The notes beneath the pieces are model-generated. The model was given only the letters and a program-made list of their open reading frames with translations, was not told the DNA's origin and ran no database searches. From JAHWJR01 sp035942035 (GTDB lineage Bacteria; Actinomycetota; Acidimicrobiia; Acidimicrobiales; CADCSY01): a DNA stretch of 20,564 nucleotides. Below, in pieces: positions 7,286 through 14,667 of this stretch. Numbering within the stretch: position 1 is the first letter of the stretch; each line of letters starts with the position of its first letter. The position numbers were made by a program, and so were the translations under genes. The stretch spans positions 1 to 20,564 of the forward strand of contig DASZDK010000073.1 in NCBI GenBank assembly GCA_035942035.1, in the 5' to 3' direction.

Positions 7286-8211
7286 GCTGGTCGGCCCCGC
7301 TGCCGGCGCTGGCCCTGGTCGGGGCCGTGCTCACCGCCGGTGCCGGCGCGCTCGCCATGCTCGACCACCTGGTCGGCGCCCGGACCGCCGGACGGCCGGT
7401 GCGGCTGCTGGCGGCTCTCGGCCAGCCCGTGGCCCGCTCGGCGCTGCTGCTGCTCACCCGCCGAGCGACCACGCCCCGCACCGACGCCGCCGCCTGGGCC
7501 CTGGCCCCGGCGGTGCTCGTGGGCATGGCGGCGGCCGCCGTCGCCGCCGTGCCCTGGGACCGGGGAGTGGCGGTGGCCGACGTCGACGACGGCATCGTGC
7601 TCGTGGGCGCGGCGTTCGCCGTGGTGATGGTGGGGGTCTACCTCCACGGGTGGGCGGCCAACTCGCCCCTTCCCCTCCACGGCGGCTACCGCTTCGTGGC
7701 CCTCGCCCTCTCCTACGAGATGCCGCTGGCGCTGGTGCTGATCGCCGCCGCCCTGCCGGCCGAGTCGCTGTCGATCGGCGCCATCGTGGAGTCGCAGGCG
7801 GGGACGTGGAACGTGGTGCGCCAGCCCCTCGGCCTCCCTCTCTACCTGGTGGCCGGGGCCGGCCTCGCCTTCTGGGGGCCGCTGAACGTCCCGGACGCCG
7901 GTGACCTGGGCGGAGGCACCGCCGCCGAGGTGTCCGGGCCCGCCCGCCTGGCCTGGGCGGGAGCGCAGGGGGCGGTGCTCACCGCGGTGGCCGTGGTCGG
8001 CGCCGGCGTGTTCCTCGGCGGCTGGCACGGGCCCCTCCTGCCCGGGGCGGCGTGGACGGCGCTGAAGGCCCTGGCCCTGCTCGCCCTCCTAGCCGGCGCC
8101 CGGCACCGCTTGGCGCGCGTCCGCCTGGAGCGGTTCGTGGTGCTGGCGTGGACGGTGCTGATCCCCCTCGCCCTGGTCGACGTGTTCGTCTCCGGAGCGC
8201 TGGCCCTGTGA
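7282..8211 (+). CDS. nuoH: NuoH-like subunit of a complex I-type membrane arm
   Basis: Predicted 309-residue membrane protein from a GTG at 7282 that overlaps the previous stop (GTGA). NuoH features: LLAALGQPVARSALLLLTR (42-60, from the LLQPxADxxKL pattern), GWAANSPLPLHGGYRFVAL (123-141, from GWSSNxKY.LLGxLR) and LSYEMPLAL with the conserved Glu146. Other quinone-cavity features are eroded. The acidic loop PEAEAELVAGxHTEYSG is reduced to PDAGDLGGGTAAEVSG (204-219). The Glu of the next FLAEY motif aligns with Gln229. The C-terminal RYDQLM...K pattern appears as RLERFV...T. The fold and partner role appear kept, while the usual quinone path seems altered. The stop overlaps nuoJ. Confidence 0.87.
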   Translation: MSWSAPLPALALVGAVLTAGAGALAMLDHLVGARTAGRPVRLLAALGQPVARSALLLLTRRATTPRTDAAAWALAPAVLVGMAAAAVAAVPWDRGVAVADVDDGIVLVGAAFAVVMVGVYLHGWAANSPLPLHGGYRFVALALSYEMPLALVLIAAALPAESLSIGAIVESQAGTWNVVRQPLGLPLYLVAGAGLAFWGPLNVPDAGDLGGGTAAEVSGPARLAWAGAQGAVLTAVAVVGAGVFLGGWHGPLLPGAAWTALKALALLALLAGARHRLARVRLERFVVLAWTVLIPLALVDVFVSGALAL

Positions 8212-8837
8212 GCCAGGGACCGCTCGCCGACGTCGCCTTTTGGGTGTTCGGCCTCGCCGCCGTGGTCGCTGGCTGGCTCGTGTTCCGGACGGACTCCATG
8301 GTGCGGGCCGCCTACTGGCTGTTCGCCTCGTTCGTGGCCGTCGGCTTCATCATGGTGCTGCTCGGCGCCCGGTTCCTCGGACTGGTCCTGGTGCTGATGA
8401 TGGCCGGGGAGATGACGATCATGGCCGTGTTCATGGTCATGTTCATGATGAACCCGGCCGGGCTCAACCCCATGACCATGGTCCACCAGCACCGCACGGC
8501 GATCGTCGCCGGGGTGGTCGCCTTCGCCGGGCTGGCCGGCGTGGGGCTGGTCGCCGACTTCCCCGACCGCCCGGTCGCCGCCTCGGCCGAGCCCACCGCC
8601 GAGCTGGGCCGGGAGCTGCTGGGTGACTCCATGCTCGTGTTCGAGACGGCGGGGGTCACCCTGCTGGCCACCATGATCGGCGCCATCGCCCTGGCCGCCA
8701 AGCGCGGCCGCTTCGGCGACGCCACCACCGGCTCGGCTGCCCCCGAGCTCGACCCCGCACCGCCGCCGGAGGCCGAGGAGGGCACCGGGCACGACCATCA
8801 CCACGGCGCCGGCGGCGGGAAGGAGGCCGGCTCGTGA
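8208..8837 (+). CDS. nuoJ: NuoJ-like subunit of a complex I-type membrane arm
   Basis: Predicted 209-residue membrane protein with a GTG start in a GTGA overlap with nuoH. About five hydrophobic helices are visible. The third helix, which in NuoJ contains the conserved YxGAxxVLFxF segment with a pi-bulge, reads MMAGEMTIMAVFMVMFMM (64-81): the Gly is kept, the next Ala is Glu68, and the helix is unusually Met-rich. The C-terminal 40 residues form a soluble, Pro/Glu-rich tail ending with a His cluster (GHDHHHGAGGG). No NuoI gene lies between nuoH and nuoJ, where the two-cluster ferredoxin-like subunit is normally encoded. The assignment rests on helix pattern, gene order and size. Confidence 0.85.
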   Translation: MSQGPLADVAFWVFGLAAVVAGWLVFRTDSMVRAAYWLFASFVAVGFIMVLLGARFLGLVLVLMMAGEMTIMAVFMVMFMMNPAGLNPMTMVHQHRTAIVAGVVAFAGLAGVGLVADFPDRPVAASAEPTAELGRELLGDSMLVFETAGVTLLATMIGAIALAAKRGRFGDATTGSAAPELDPAPPPEAEEGTGHDHHHGAGGGKEAGS

Positions 8838-9139
8838 GCCTGCCGGCGCTGCTGGTGGTGTCCGCCGCCCTGTTCGGTGTCGGCGTCTACGGCGCCCTGT
8901 CGCAGCAGACGTTCGTGATGATCATGATGGGCCTCGAGCTCATGCTCAGCGGCGCCATGCTCGCCGCCGTGGCCCTGTGGGCGGCAGCCACCGGCGGCAA
9001 CCCCAAGGGCCAGCTGCTCACGGTGGTGGCCATGACGGTGATGGCGGTGGAGGCGGCCATGGGCTTCGCCCTGGTCATCGGGATCTACCGCATCCGCCGG
9101 GCGGACATGACCGAGAAGATCAAGCGGCTCCGCGGCTGA
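8834..9139 (+). CDS. nuoK: NuoK-like subunit of a complex I-type membrane arm
   Basis: Predicted 101-residue protein with three membrane helices, the usual length. Both membrane glutamates that matter for proton transfer in NuoK are present: Glu35 in MGLELMLSG and Glu73 in MAVEAAMGFAL. The C-terminus (YRIRRADMTEKIKRLRG) is basic and faces the cytoplasm in the family. A GTG start at 8834 overlaps the nuoJ stop (GTGA), and the stop overlaps the nuoL start (TGATG). This is one of the best conserved subunits of the cluster, suggesting that ion movement through the membrane arm is still selected. Confidence 0.92.
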   Translation: MSLPALLVVSAALFGVGVYGALSQQTFVMIMMGLELMLSGAMLAAVALWAAATGGNPKGQLLTVVAMTVMAVEAAMGFALVIGIYRIRRADMTEKIKRLRG

Positions 9140-11070
9140 TGGCGGAGTCGCTGCTGGTGGCCCTGCTGGTGCTCGTGCCCCTGGCCGGGGCCGGCGCCGT
9201 GCTCGCCGCCCGCCGGCGCTCACCCGGAACCGTGGCTGCCCTCGCCCTCGCCCCCACCGCGGCGGCCCTGGTGCTCGGCACCGCCGCCGCGGCGGTGCAA
9301 CCGACCACGACGTGGCGGTGGGGCGGCCAGCTCGAGGTCGGCCTGGCGGTCGAGGGCCTGGCCCGGGTGATGGTGGTGCTGGTGCCGGCCGTGGCCCTGC
9401 CCGTGCTCGCCTACGCCGGCGGCAACCGGCGTGACGACCCTGGCCTGCCCCGCCTCCTCGCCCTGCTGGTCGCCTTCGTCGGCGCCATGCTGGCCCTGGT
9501 CGCCGCCGCCGACCTGCTGACCCTCCTGGTGGCGTGGGAGCTGGTGGGCGCCTGCTCGTGGGCACTCATCGGCCACGACTGGCGGGACGCCCGCAACCCG
9601 CCGGCCGCCCTCCAGGCCTTCCTGACCACGCGGGTCGGCGATCTGGGCCTGTTCGCCGCCGCCGGCATCACCGTGGTGGCGGCCGGCAGCGCCCGCTACG
9701 AGGCGCTGGGCGCCCTCACCGGGTGGCAGGCCTCCGCCGTGGGCGCCGGGCTGCTGCTCGCCGCTGCCGCCAAGTCGGCCCAGTTGCCCTTCTCGCCGTG
9801 GCTGTTCTCGGCCATGGCCGGGCCCACCCCGGTGAGCGCGCTGCTGCACTCGGCCACCATGGTCGCCGCCGGCGCCTACCTGCTGGCCCGGGCCGTGCCC
9901 GAGCTGGCCGGCGCGGGCTGGCTCTCGAGTGCGGTGGTCGGCCTGGGCCTGGCCACCGCCGTGGCCGGGGGCATCGTGGCCACCGTGCAGGACGACCTCA
10001 AACGGGTGCTGGCCGCTTCCACCTCGGCCCAGTACGGGCTGGTCCTCATTGCCGTCGGTGCGGGGTCGGTGGCCGCCGCCGGTGCCCATCTGGTCGGCCA
10101 CGCCGCTCTCAAGGCGCTGCTGTTCCTGGCCGGGGGCATCGCCGTCGACGCCGCCGGCGGCGGCCGCCTGGGCACCATGCGCCTGGGCCGCGCCCTGCCC
10201 CTGCCTGCGGTGACCTTCGCCGTCGGCGCCCTGGCCCTGGCCGCCGTCCCGCCCCTGGGTGCCGCCTGGTCCAAGGAAGCCGTGCTCGCCGCCGCCGTCC
10301 ACCACGGGGCGTGGGCCGGCACCGGCGTGGTCGTCGCCGGGCTCCTCACCGCCGGGTACGCCGGCAGGCTGGCGCTGCTCGCCTACGGGCCCGGCCGGAC
10401 GACCGAGCGGCCGCACCCGCCCCCGCGCTCGGAGAAGGTCGCCGTCATCGCCCTCGCCGGCGCCACCGTCATGCTCGGTGTGGCCTGGCTCCCGGGAGCG
10501 GGCGACCTCGTCGAGGGCCTCACCGGTGGGCGCCTGTTCGAGAGCACGCCTGGGGAGCTCGCCGTGTCGGTCACCACCGTCGCCGCCGGCCTGATCGCCG
10601 TCGCTGTCCTCGATCGCCGCCGCCGCCTGCTGGCCCTCGGCCTTCCTGCGACCGTGCGCGCCGGTGCGGCGGCGTGGCTGGGGCTGCCGGCGCTGGCCCG
10701 GCGGTCCGTGGTCGACCCCACGCTGGCGCTGGCGCAGGCCCTGGCTGCCGCCGACGACCGGGTCATCGACGCCGGCGTCCGCACCGCTGCCCGGGTGGCC
10801 GCCGGATGCTCCCGGGCGCTGTCGTGGTGGGGCGAGCGGGGTGTCGACGGCGTCGTGCGCGGCACCTCCGCCACCGCGGTCCGCCTGGCCACCGCCTCCC
10901 GCCGCGGCGACGAGCGGGGCGTCGACGGGGCGGTGGAGGCCCTGGCCCGAGGGACGGGCACCGCCGGCCGTCACAGCCGCCGGCTCCAGACGGGCCTGGC
11001 CCACCAGTACTACGTGCTCGTCGCCCTTGGCCTGCTGGCGGCCCTGGTCGTGGCCGCAGTAGGGAGCTGA
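9139..11070 (+). CDS. nuoL: NuoL-like antiporter-type subunit
   Basis: Predicted 643-residue protein. The proton-channel residues are visible: Glu134 in LVAWELVGACSW (TMH5), Lys212 in AAKSAQLPFSPWL, the His in SALLHSATMVAAG, Lys288 in DDLKRVLAASTSAQYG, Lys325 in HAALKALLFLAGG and Lys379 in PPLGAAWSKE. The C-terminal third carries a long Ala/Arg-rich helical region (about 555-615) and a last membrane helix (AHQYYVLVALGLLAALVV). This corresponds to the lateral helix HL and its anchor, the feature that distinguishes NuoL from NuoM and NuoN. The start is the ATG in the TGATG overlap with nuoK. This appears to be a full-length, intact ion channel subunit. Confidence 0.93.
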   Translation: MAESLLVALLVLVPLAGAGAVLAARRRSPGTVAALALAPTAAALVLGTAAAAVQPTTTWRWGGQLEVGLAVEGLARVMVVLVPAVALPVLAYAGGNRRDDPGLPRLLALLVAFVGAMLALVAAADLLTLLVAWELVGACSWALIGHDWRDARNPPAALQAFLTTRVGDLGLFAAAGITVVAAGSARYEALGALTGWQASAVGAGLLLAAAAKSAQLPFSPWLFSAMAGPTPVSALLHSATMVAAGAYLLARAVPELAGAGWLSSAVVGLGLATAVAGGIVATVQDDLKRVLAASTSAQYGLVLIAVGAGSVAAAGAHLVGHAALKALLFLAGGIAVDAAGGGRLGTMRLGRALPLPAVTFAVGALALAAVPPLGAAWSKEAVLAAAVHHGAWAGTGVVVAGLLTAGYAGRLALLAYGPGRTTERPHPPPRSEKVAVIALAGATVMLGVAWLPGAGDLVEGLTGGRLFESTPGELAVSVTTVAAGLIAVAVLDRRRRLLALGLPATVRAGAAAWLGLPALARRSVVDPTLALAQALAAADDRVIDAGVRTAARVAAGCSRALSWWGERGVDGVVRGTSATAVRLATASRRGDERGVDGAVEALARGTGTAGRHSRRLQTGLAHQYYVLVALGLLAALVVAAVGS

Positions 11071-11072
11071 TC

Positions 11073-12551
11073 GTGCTGACCGCCGCCATCTTCGTTCCCG
11101 TCGCCGGGGCCATCATCCTGCTGTTGGTGCCGCGCCTGTCCGAGCGCGCCACCCGCCGCCTGTCCCTGGGCCTGGCGGCCGTGCCCCTCGTGCTCCTGGT
11201 GGCGGCGTGGGCGCGCTTCGACGGCGGCTCCGGCTTCGACCTGGTCGAGTCGGTGCCGTGGATCCCCTCGCTCGGCGTGGCCTACACCGTCGGCGTCGAC
11301 GGCGTCTCCCTGCCCCTGGCCGCCATGTCCGCCCTGCTGTTCGTGGTGGCCCTGGCCTACCCGGCCGACCGGCGCGGGCGCCCCCGCCAGTACGCCGCCG
11401 CGTTCCTCTTCCTGGAGGGCGCCTCCCTCGGCGTGTTCCTCGCCCTCGATTTGTTCCTCTTCTACGTCTTCTTCGACGTGAGCCTGGTCGGCATGTATTT
11501 CCTCATCGCCGTCTGGGGCCACGGCGACGCCCAGCGCTCGGCGCTCAAGTTCTTCCTGTACACCCTGGCCGGGTCACTGGCCATGCTCCTCGCCATCCTC
11601 GGCCTGTACCTGTCGTCGGAGCCCCGCACCTTCGACATGGCCGAGCTCATTCGCCAGCAGCCGCTGGGAGCCAACGGGCTGCGCAGCGTGCTGGTCTTCC
11701 TCGGCTTCGCCGTGGGCCTCGGGATCAAGACGCCGATCGTGCCGTTCCACACCTGGCTCCCGCCGGCCCACGTGGACGCCCCGGCGCCGGCGTCGACCAT
11801 CCTCGCCGGCGTCCTGCTGAAGATGGGGACCTACGGCTTCGTCCGCATCGTGCTGTCGATGATGCCGGACGCCTTCCAGCGCTTCTCGACGGTGGTGGGC
11901 GTGGTGGCGGTGGTGAGCATCGTCTACGGGGCGCTGGTGGCCCTGGCCCAGACCGACCTCAAGCGCATGATCGCCTACTCGAGCGTCAACCACATGGGCT
12001 ACGTGATGCTGGGGCTGGCCGCCGCCGCGGCCGCCAGCTCGGGTGACGCCGACGCCCGGTCGCTGGCCCTCAGCGGCGCCACCCTGGAGATGGTGGCCCA
12101 CGGCCTCATCACCGGCGCCCTGTTCCTGCTCGCCGGGTCGGTGTGGGCCCGGGGTGAGACCTACGACATGGATTCGTTCGGCGGCCTCGCCGCCCGGGCG
12201 CCGGCCATGACGGGCGCCGCCACGCTGGCCGCGTTCGCCAGCCTCGGCCTACCGGGATTGGCCGGCTTCGTCGCCGAGTTCCAGATCTTCGCCGGCACCT
12301 TCGCCGTCCAGCCGGTGCTCGCCGCCGTCGGGCTCCTCGGCATCGTGCTCACCGCGGCGTTCTTCCTGCGCATGCTGCAGCGGGTGTTCCTCGGTCCCCT
12401 GCCCGAGCGGTGGGTGTCGTGGCCCGACCTCGGCCGCACCGAGGTGCTCGCCCTGGCGCCCCTGCTGGCGCTCACCGTGGCCATCGGCGTGGCGCCGGCG
12501 TGGGTGCTCGACGTGATCGAGACCACCGCCTCGGCCCTGGTGGGCCCGTGA
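11073..12551 (+). CDS. nuoM: NuoM-like antiporter-type subunit
   Basis: Predicted 492-residue protein. The start is the GTG at 11073, preceded at good spacing by AGGGAG (11061-11066), two bases after the nuoL stop. Clear NuoM motifs: KFFLYTLAGSLAMLLAI (159-175), GLGIKTPIVPFHTWLPPAHV (215-234, Lys219), LLKMGTYGFVRI (248-259), QTDLKRMIAYSSVNHMGYV (293-311) and GLPGLAGFVAEFQIF (392-406). The essential TMH5 glutamate, normally in a F(F/W)E....PMY setting, is Asp135 here (YVFFDVSLVGMYFL). An Asp could still be protonated, so function may be kept, but the residue is otherwise nearly invariant. The stop overlaps nuoN (GTGA). Confidence 0.93.
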   Translation: MLTAAIFVPVAGAIILLLVPRLSERATRRLSLGLAAVPLVLLVAAWARFDGGSGFDLVESVPWIPSLGVAYTVGVDGVSLPLAAMSALLFVVALAYPADRRGRPRQYAAAFLFLEGASLGVFLALDLFLFYVFFDVSLVGMYFLIAVWGHGDAQRSALKFFLYTLAGSLAMLLAILGLYLSSEPRTFDMAELIRQQPLGANGLRSVLVFLGFAVGLGIKTPIVPFHTWLPPAHVDAPAPASTILAGVLLKMGTYGFVRIVLSMMPDAFQRFSTVVGVVAVVSIVYGALVALAQTDLKRMIAYSSVNHMGYVMLGLAAAAAASSGDADARSLALSGATLEMVAHGLITGALFLLAGSVWARGETYDMDSFGGLAARAPAMTGAATLAAFASLGLPGLAGFVAEFQIFAGTFAVQPVLAAVGLLGIVLTAAFFLRMLQRVFLGPLPERWVSWPDLGRTEVLALAPLLALTVAIGVAPAWVLDVIETTASALVGP

Positions 12552-13990
12552 ACGGCATGGACGGCATGGGCGGCATGTCGATGCCGGTGGGCGACGTCAC
12601 GCCCGAGATCGTGCTGGTGATCGGCGCCGTGGTCGTGCTGGTCGTCGCCCTGTTCGCCCCTCGGTCGGCCCAGGGCTGGTGCGCCGGCCTGGCCCTGGCC
12701 ACCGTCGGCGTCGCCGGCGTCGCCTCGGCGGTGATGCTCGGCGGGACGCAGACCACCACGTTCTTCGACACCTACGCCGCCGACGACACCGCGGCGTGGG
12801 CCAAGCTCGTCGTGCTCGCCGTCACCGCCGTGGTCGTGCTGCTGTCGCTGGAGTGGTTCGCCACCGACGCCCGCGGCGGCGAGTACCACAGCCTGCTGCT
12901 GCTGTCGGCGCTCGGGGCCGTCGTGCTCGCCGGCGCCGCCGACCTCATGGCCCTGCTGCTCGGCGTGCTGCTGTCGTCGGCCACCGGGTACGTCCTCGCC
13001 GCCTTCCACCGCAGTGACGCGCGCTCCGGTGAGGCCGGCATCAAGTACTACCTGCTCGGGGCCTTGACCAACGGCGCCATGGTCTACGGAGCGGTGCTGC
13101 TCTTCGGCCTCGGAGCCACGACCACGTTGCCGGGCCTGCGAGAGGCGCTGACCGGCACCGATCCGGTGGCCCTGGTCGCCGCCACCGGCCTGGTGGTGCT
13201 GGGGCTGGCCTTCAAGCTCGGCGCCGTGCCCGCCCACGCCTGGGTGGCCGACGTGGCCGACGGCGCACCTGCCCCCTCCGCCGCCTTCCTCACCGTGGCC
13301 CCCAAGGTGGGCGCCCTCGTCGCCCTCGCCCGGCTCGCCGTCACGCTGCCCGAAGAGGCGGTGGGCTGGCGGCCGCTGGTGGCCGTCCTGGCCGCCGCCA
13401 CCATGACGCTGGGCAACCTGGCCGCCCTGGGCCAGGACGACGTGCGCCGGCTCCTCGGCTGGTCGGCGGTGTCACAGTCGGGCTACGGGCTCATGGCCGT
13501 GGTGGCCCTGGGCCGCAGCGAGCTGGCCGTGCCCTCTCTGGTGTTCTTCCTCGCCGCCTACGCCGCCGCCAACCTCGCCGCCTTCGGCGTGGTGGTCGAG
13601 CTCCGAGGCCGGCGCGACCGGGCGTCCTACGCCGGGCTGGCCACCGCCCGGCCGGTGCTGGCCGCCGTGCTGGTGCTCGGGCTGCTGTCCCTGGTGGGCG
13701 TGCCTCCCCTGGCCGGCTTCGCCGCCAAGGTGGCTCTCTTCGGCGCCGCCGTCGACGCCGGCTACACGTGGTTGGCGGTCGTGGCCGTGGCCAACACCGT
13801 GGTCTCGCTGGCCTATTACCTCCGGGTCATCGCCCCGGCCTACTTCGAGCCGCTGCCGGCGCCGGTGCCGGTGCTCGGGCGCTGGGCCTACGCCGGGACG
13901 CTGGCGGCCACCATCGCCGTGGTTGCGCTCGGCGTCGCCGCCGAGCCCCTGCTCGGCGGCGCGGCGCCCGCCCGCCTGCTCCCCGGGTGA
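12548..13990 (+). CDS. nuoN: NuoN-like antiporter-type subunit
   Basis: Predicted 480-residue membrane protein from the GTG in the GTGA overlap with nuoM. The N-terminus is unusual: NGMDGMGGMSMPVGD has four Met in MxxM-like spacing before the first helix. Conserved parts: EAGIKYYLLGALTNGAM (162-178), GLAFKLGAVPAHAWVADV (219-236, Lys223), TVAPKVGALVAL (Lys253) and PPLAGFAAKVALF. The TMH5 motif LGLELxSLSxYVL is replaced by LGVLLSSATGYVL, so the key Glu (Glu133 in Escherichia coli NuoN) aligns with Leu141. The lysine of QxxxKRLLAYSS is Arg (DDVRRLLGWSAVS). It is last in the operon; a hairpin follows. Family is certain, but its proton channel looks altered. Confidence 0.92.
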   Translation: MNGMDGMGGMSMPVGDVTPEIVLVIGAVVVLVVALFAPRSAQGWCAGLALATVGVAGVASAVMLGGTQTTTFFDTYAADDTAAWAKLVVLAVTAVVVLLSLEWFATDARGGEYHSLLLLSALGAVVLAGAADLMALLLGVLLSSATGYVLAAFHRSDARSGEAGIKYYLLGALTNGAMVYGAVLLFGLGATTTLPGLREALTGTDPVALVAATGLVVLGLAFKLGAVPAHAWVADVADGAPAPSAAFLTVAPKVGALVALARLAVTLPEEAVGWRPLVAVLAAATMTLGNLAALGQDDVRRLLGWSAVSQSGYGLMAVVALGRSELAVPSLVFFLAAYAAANLAAFGVVVELRGRRDRASYAGLATARPVLAAVLVLGLLSLVGVPPLAGFAAKVALFGAAVDAGYTWLAVVAVANTVVSLAYYLRVIAPAYFEPLPAPVPVLGRWAYAGTLAATIAVVALGVAAEPLLGGAAPARLLPG

Positions 13991-14019
13991 CCCCGGAAAC
14001 GATCGATGTCGTGCGAGGG

Positions 14020-14044
14020 CGCCGGCGGCGCGAGCCGCCTGGCG
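14020..14044. terminator. Hairpin between convergent nuoN and padR-like genes
   Basis: GGCGGC (14024-14029) pairs with GCCGCC (14034-14039) around a GCGA loop. The stem extends by four more pairs (CGCC with GGCG) past one bulged T. It lies between the nuoN stop (13990) and the converging PadR-like stop (14061). No U-tract follows on either strand, so this may act as a stem-only or bidirectional terminator. Confidence 0.45.
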
Positions 14045-14060
14045 TCCGATGGCAGGGGGG

Positions 14061-14435
14061 TCAGGCCCCGCTTCGGTAGCGGTTCAGCATCCCCCGCACG
14101 GTGCGAAGGAGGCTGGCCAGGGCCGGCATCGATCCTTCGAGCTGCTGCTCACCAGACTCGGTGATGGAGTACACCCGCCGGGCCGGGCCGCGCTCGGGCG
14201 TGCTCCAGTAGGAGCTGACCAGGCCCTCGTCGGCCATGGTCCTCAGCGAGCGGTACAGCCCACCCGTCGTGGGCGGGACCTCCACGCCCAGCTCGGCGAG
14301 GCGGCCCATCAGCTCGTAACCGTGGCTCTCCTGCTCACGGAGCAGTAGGAGGATGGCTGGCCGCAGCAAGCTGCGGGAGCGCACCTCCTCCGGCTCGTGG
14401 CCGTTGGCCGCCGCCGGGCTCACCGGGGCAGACAT
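14061..14435 (-). CDS. PadR-family transcriptional regulator
   Basis: Predicted 124-residue DNA-binding protein. After a 20-residue disordered start comes a winged helix with the PadR signature: LLRPAILLLLREQESHGYEL (about 23-42), PPTTGGLYRSLRTMADEGLV (about 54-73) and ARRVYSITESGEQQL (about 87-101). A short C-terminal helix (LASLLRTVRGMLNRY) probably aids dimerisation. PadR proteins are repressors relieved by small molecules; the ligand here is unknown. The ATG at 14435 has a GGAG sequence 6 bases upstream. The frame extends to 14519, but that part overlaps the Cys-rich gene and lacks family similarity. It is third in line behind MerR and the Cys-rich protein and may share their transcript, though a palindrome just upstream suggests separate control. 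Confidence 0.88.
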   Translation of the reverse strand: MSAPVSPAAANGHEPEEVRSRSLLRPAILLLLREQESHGYELMGRLAELGVEVPPTTGGLYRSLRTMADEGLVSSYWSTPERGPARRVYSITESGEQQLEGSMPALASLLRTVRGMLNRYRSGA

Positions 14436-14452
14436 GGCCTGCTCCGGAGAAC

Positions 14453-14466
14453 CGCCGACGTCGGCG
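14453..14466. promoter_or_regulatory. 14-bp perfect palindrome upstream of the PadR-like gene
   Basis: CGCCGACGTCGGCG is a perfect palindrome 17 bases upstream of the PadR-like ATG (14435) and just after the stop of the Cys-rich gene (14476). Autoregulation is common for PadR proteins, so an operator is plausible. A 3' stem for the preceding gene is the alternative. Confidence 0.35.
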
Positions 14467-14475
14467 TTCCGATAG

Positions 14476-14667
14476 TCACGACTGACCCAGCTCGGACAGC
14501 CGGCGCTCGACCGACTCACGAAGCTGCTTCAGCTCGGCGATCTCCCGGTCGGTGCTCTTGGCGGTGGTGCCGCAGCACTCGCAGCCGCAGCCGCAGGGCT
14601 CGGCGGCCTTGGTGACCTCCGTCATGGTGCTGCAGCCGCACTGACATGCCTGTTTAGAAACACTCAC
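14476..14667 (-). CDS. Small 8-cysteine, metallothionein-like protein
   Basis: Predicted 63-residue protein with a GTG start at 14667, preceded by AAAGGGGAAA as a likely ribosome-binding site. The N-terminal half carries eight cysteines in two clusters, CQCGC (C8, C10, C12) and CGCGCECC (C25, C27, C29, C31, C32). The C-terminal third (about 38-62, DREIAELKQLRESVERRLSE) is a charged amphipathic helix, possibly a coiled coil. I do not recognise a named family. The CxC and CC pattern is typical of proteins that bind soft metals such as Zn, Cu, Cd, Hg or As species. Its start lies 14 bases inside the 3' end of the MerR gene, so it is co-transcribed with, and probably controlled by, that sensor. 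A metal-buffering or metal-delivery role is inferred. An alternative internal ATG (Met15) would lose the first cluster. Confidence 0.75.
   Translation of the reverse strand: MSVSKQACQCGCSTMTEVTKAAEPCGCGCECCGTTAKSTDREIAELKQLRESVERRLSELGQS

Noticed and set aside
9220..11004. 594-residue minus-strand open frame
   Set aside because: Lies antisense to nuoL and translates to Gly/Gln/His/Arg repeats typical of reverse-complemented GC-rich coding DNA.
9534..11072. N-terminal extension of the nuoM frame (500 extra codons)
   Set aside because: It overlaps nuoL in another frame and is Arg/Gly-rich filler; the GTG at 11073 has a good ribosome site and matches the NuoM N-terminus.
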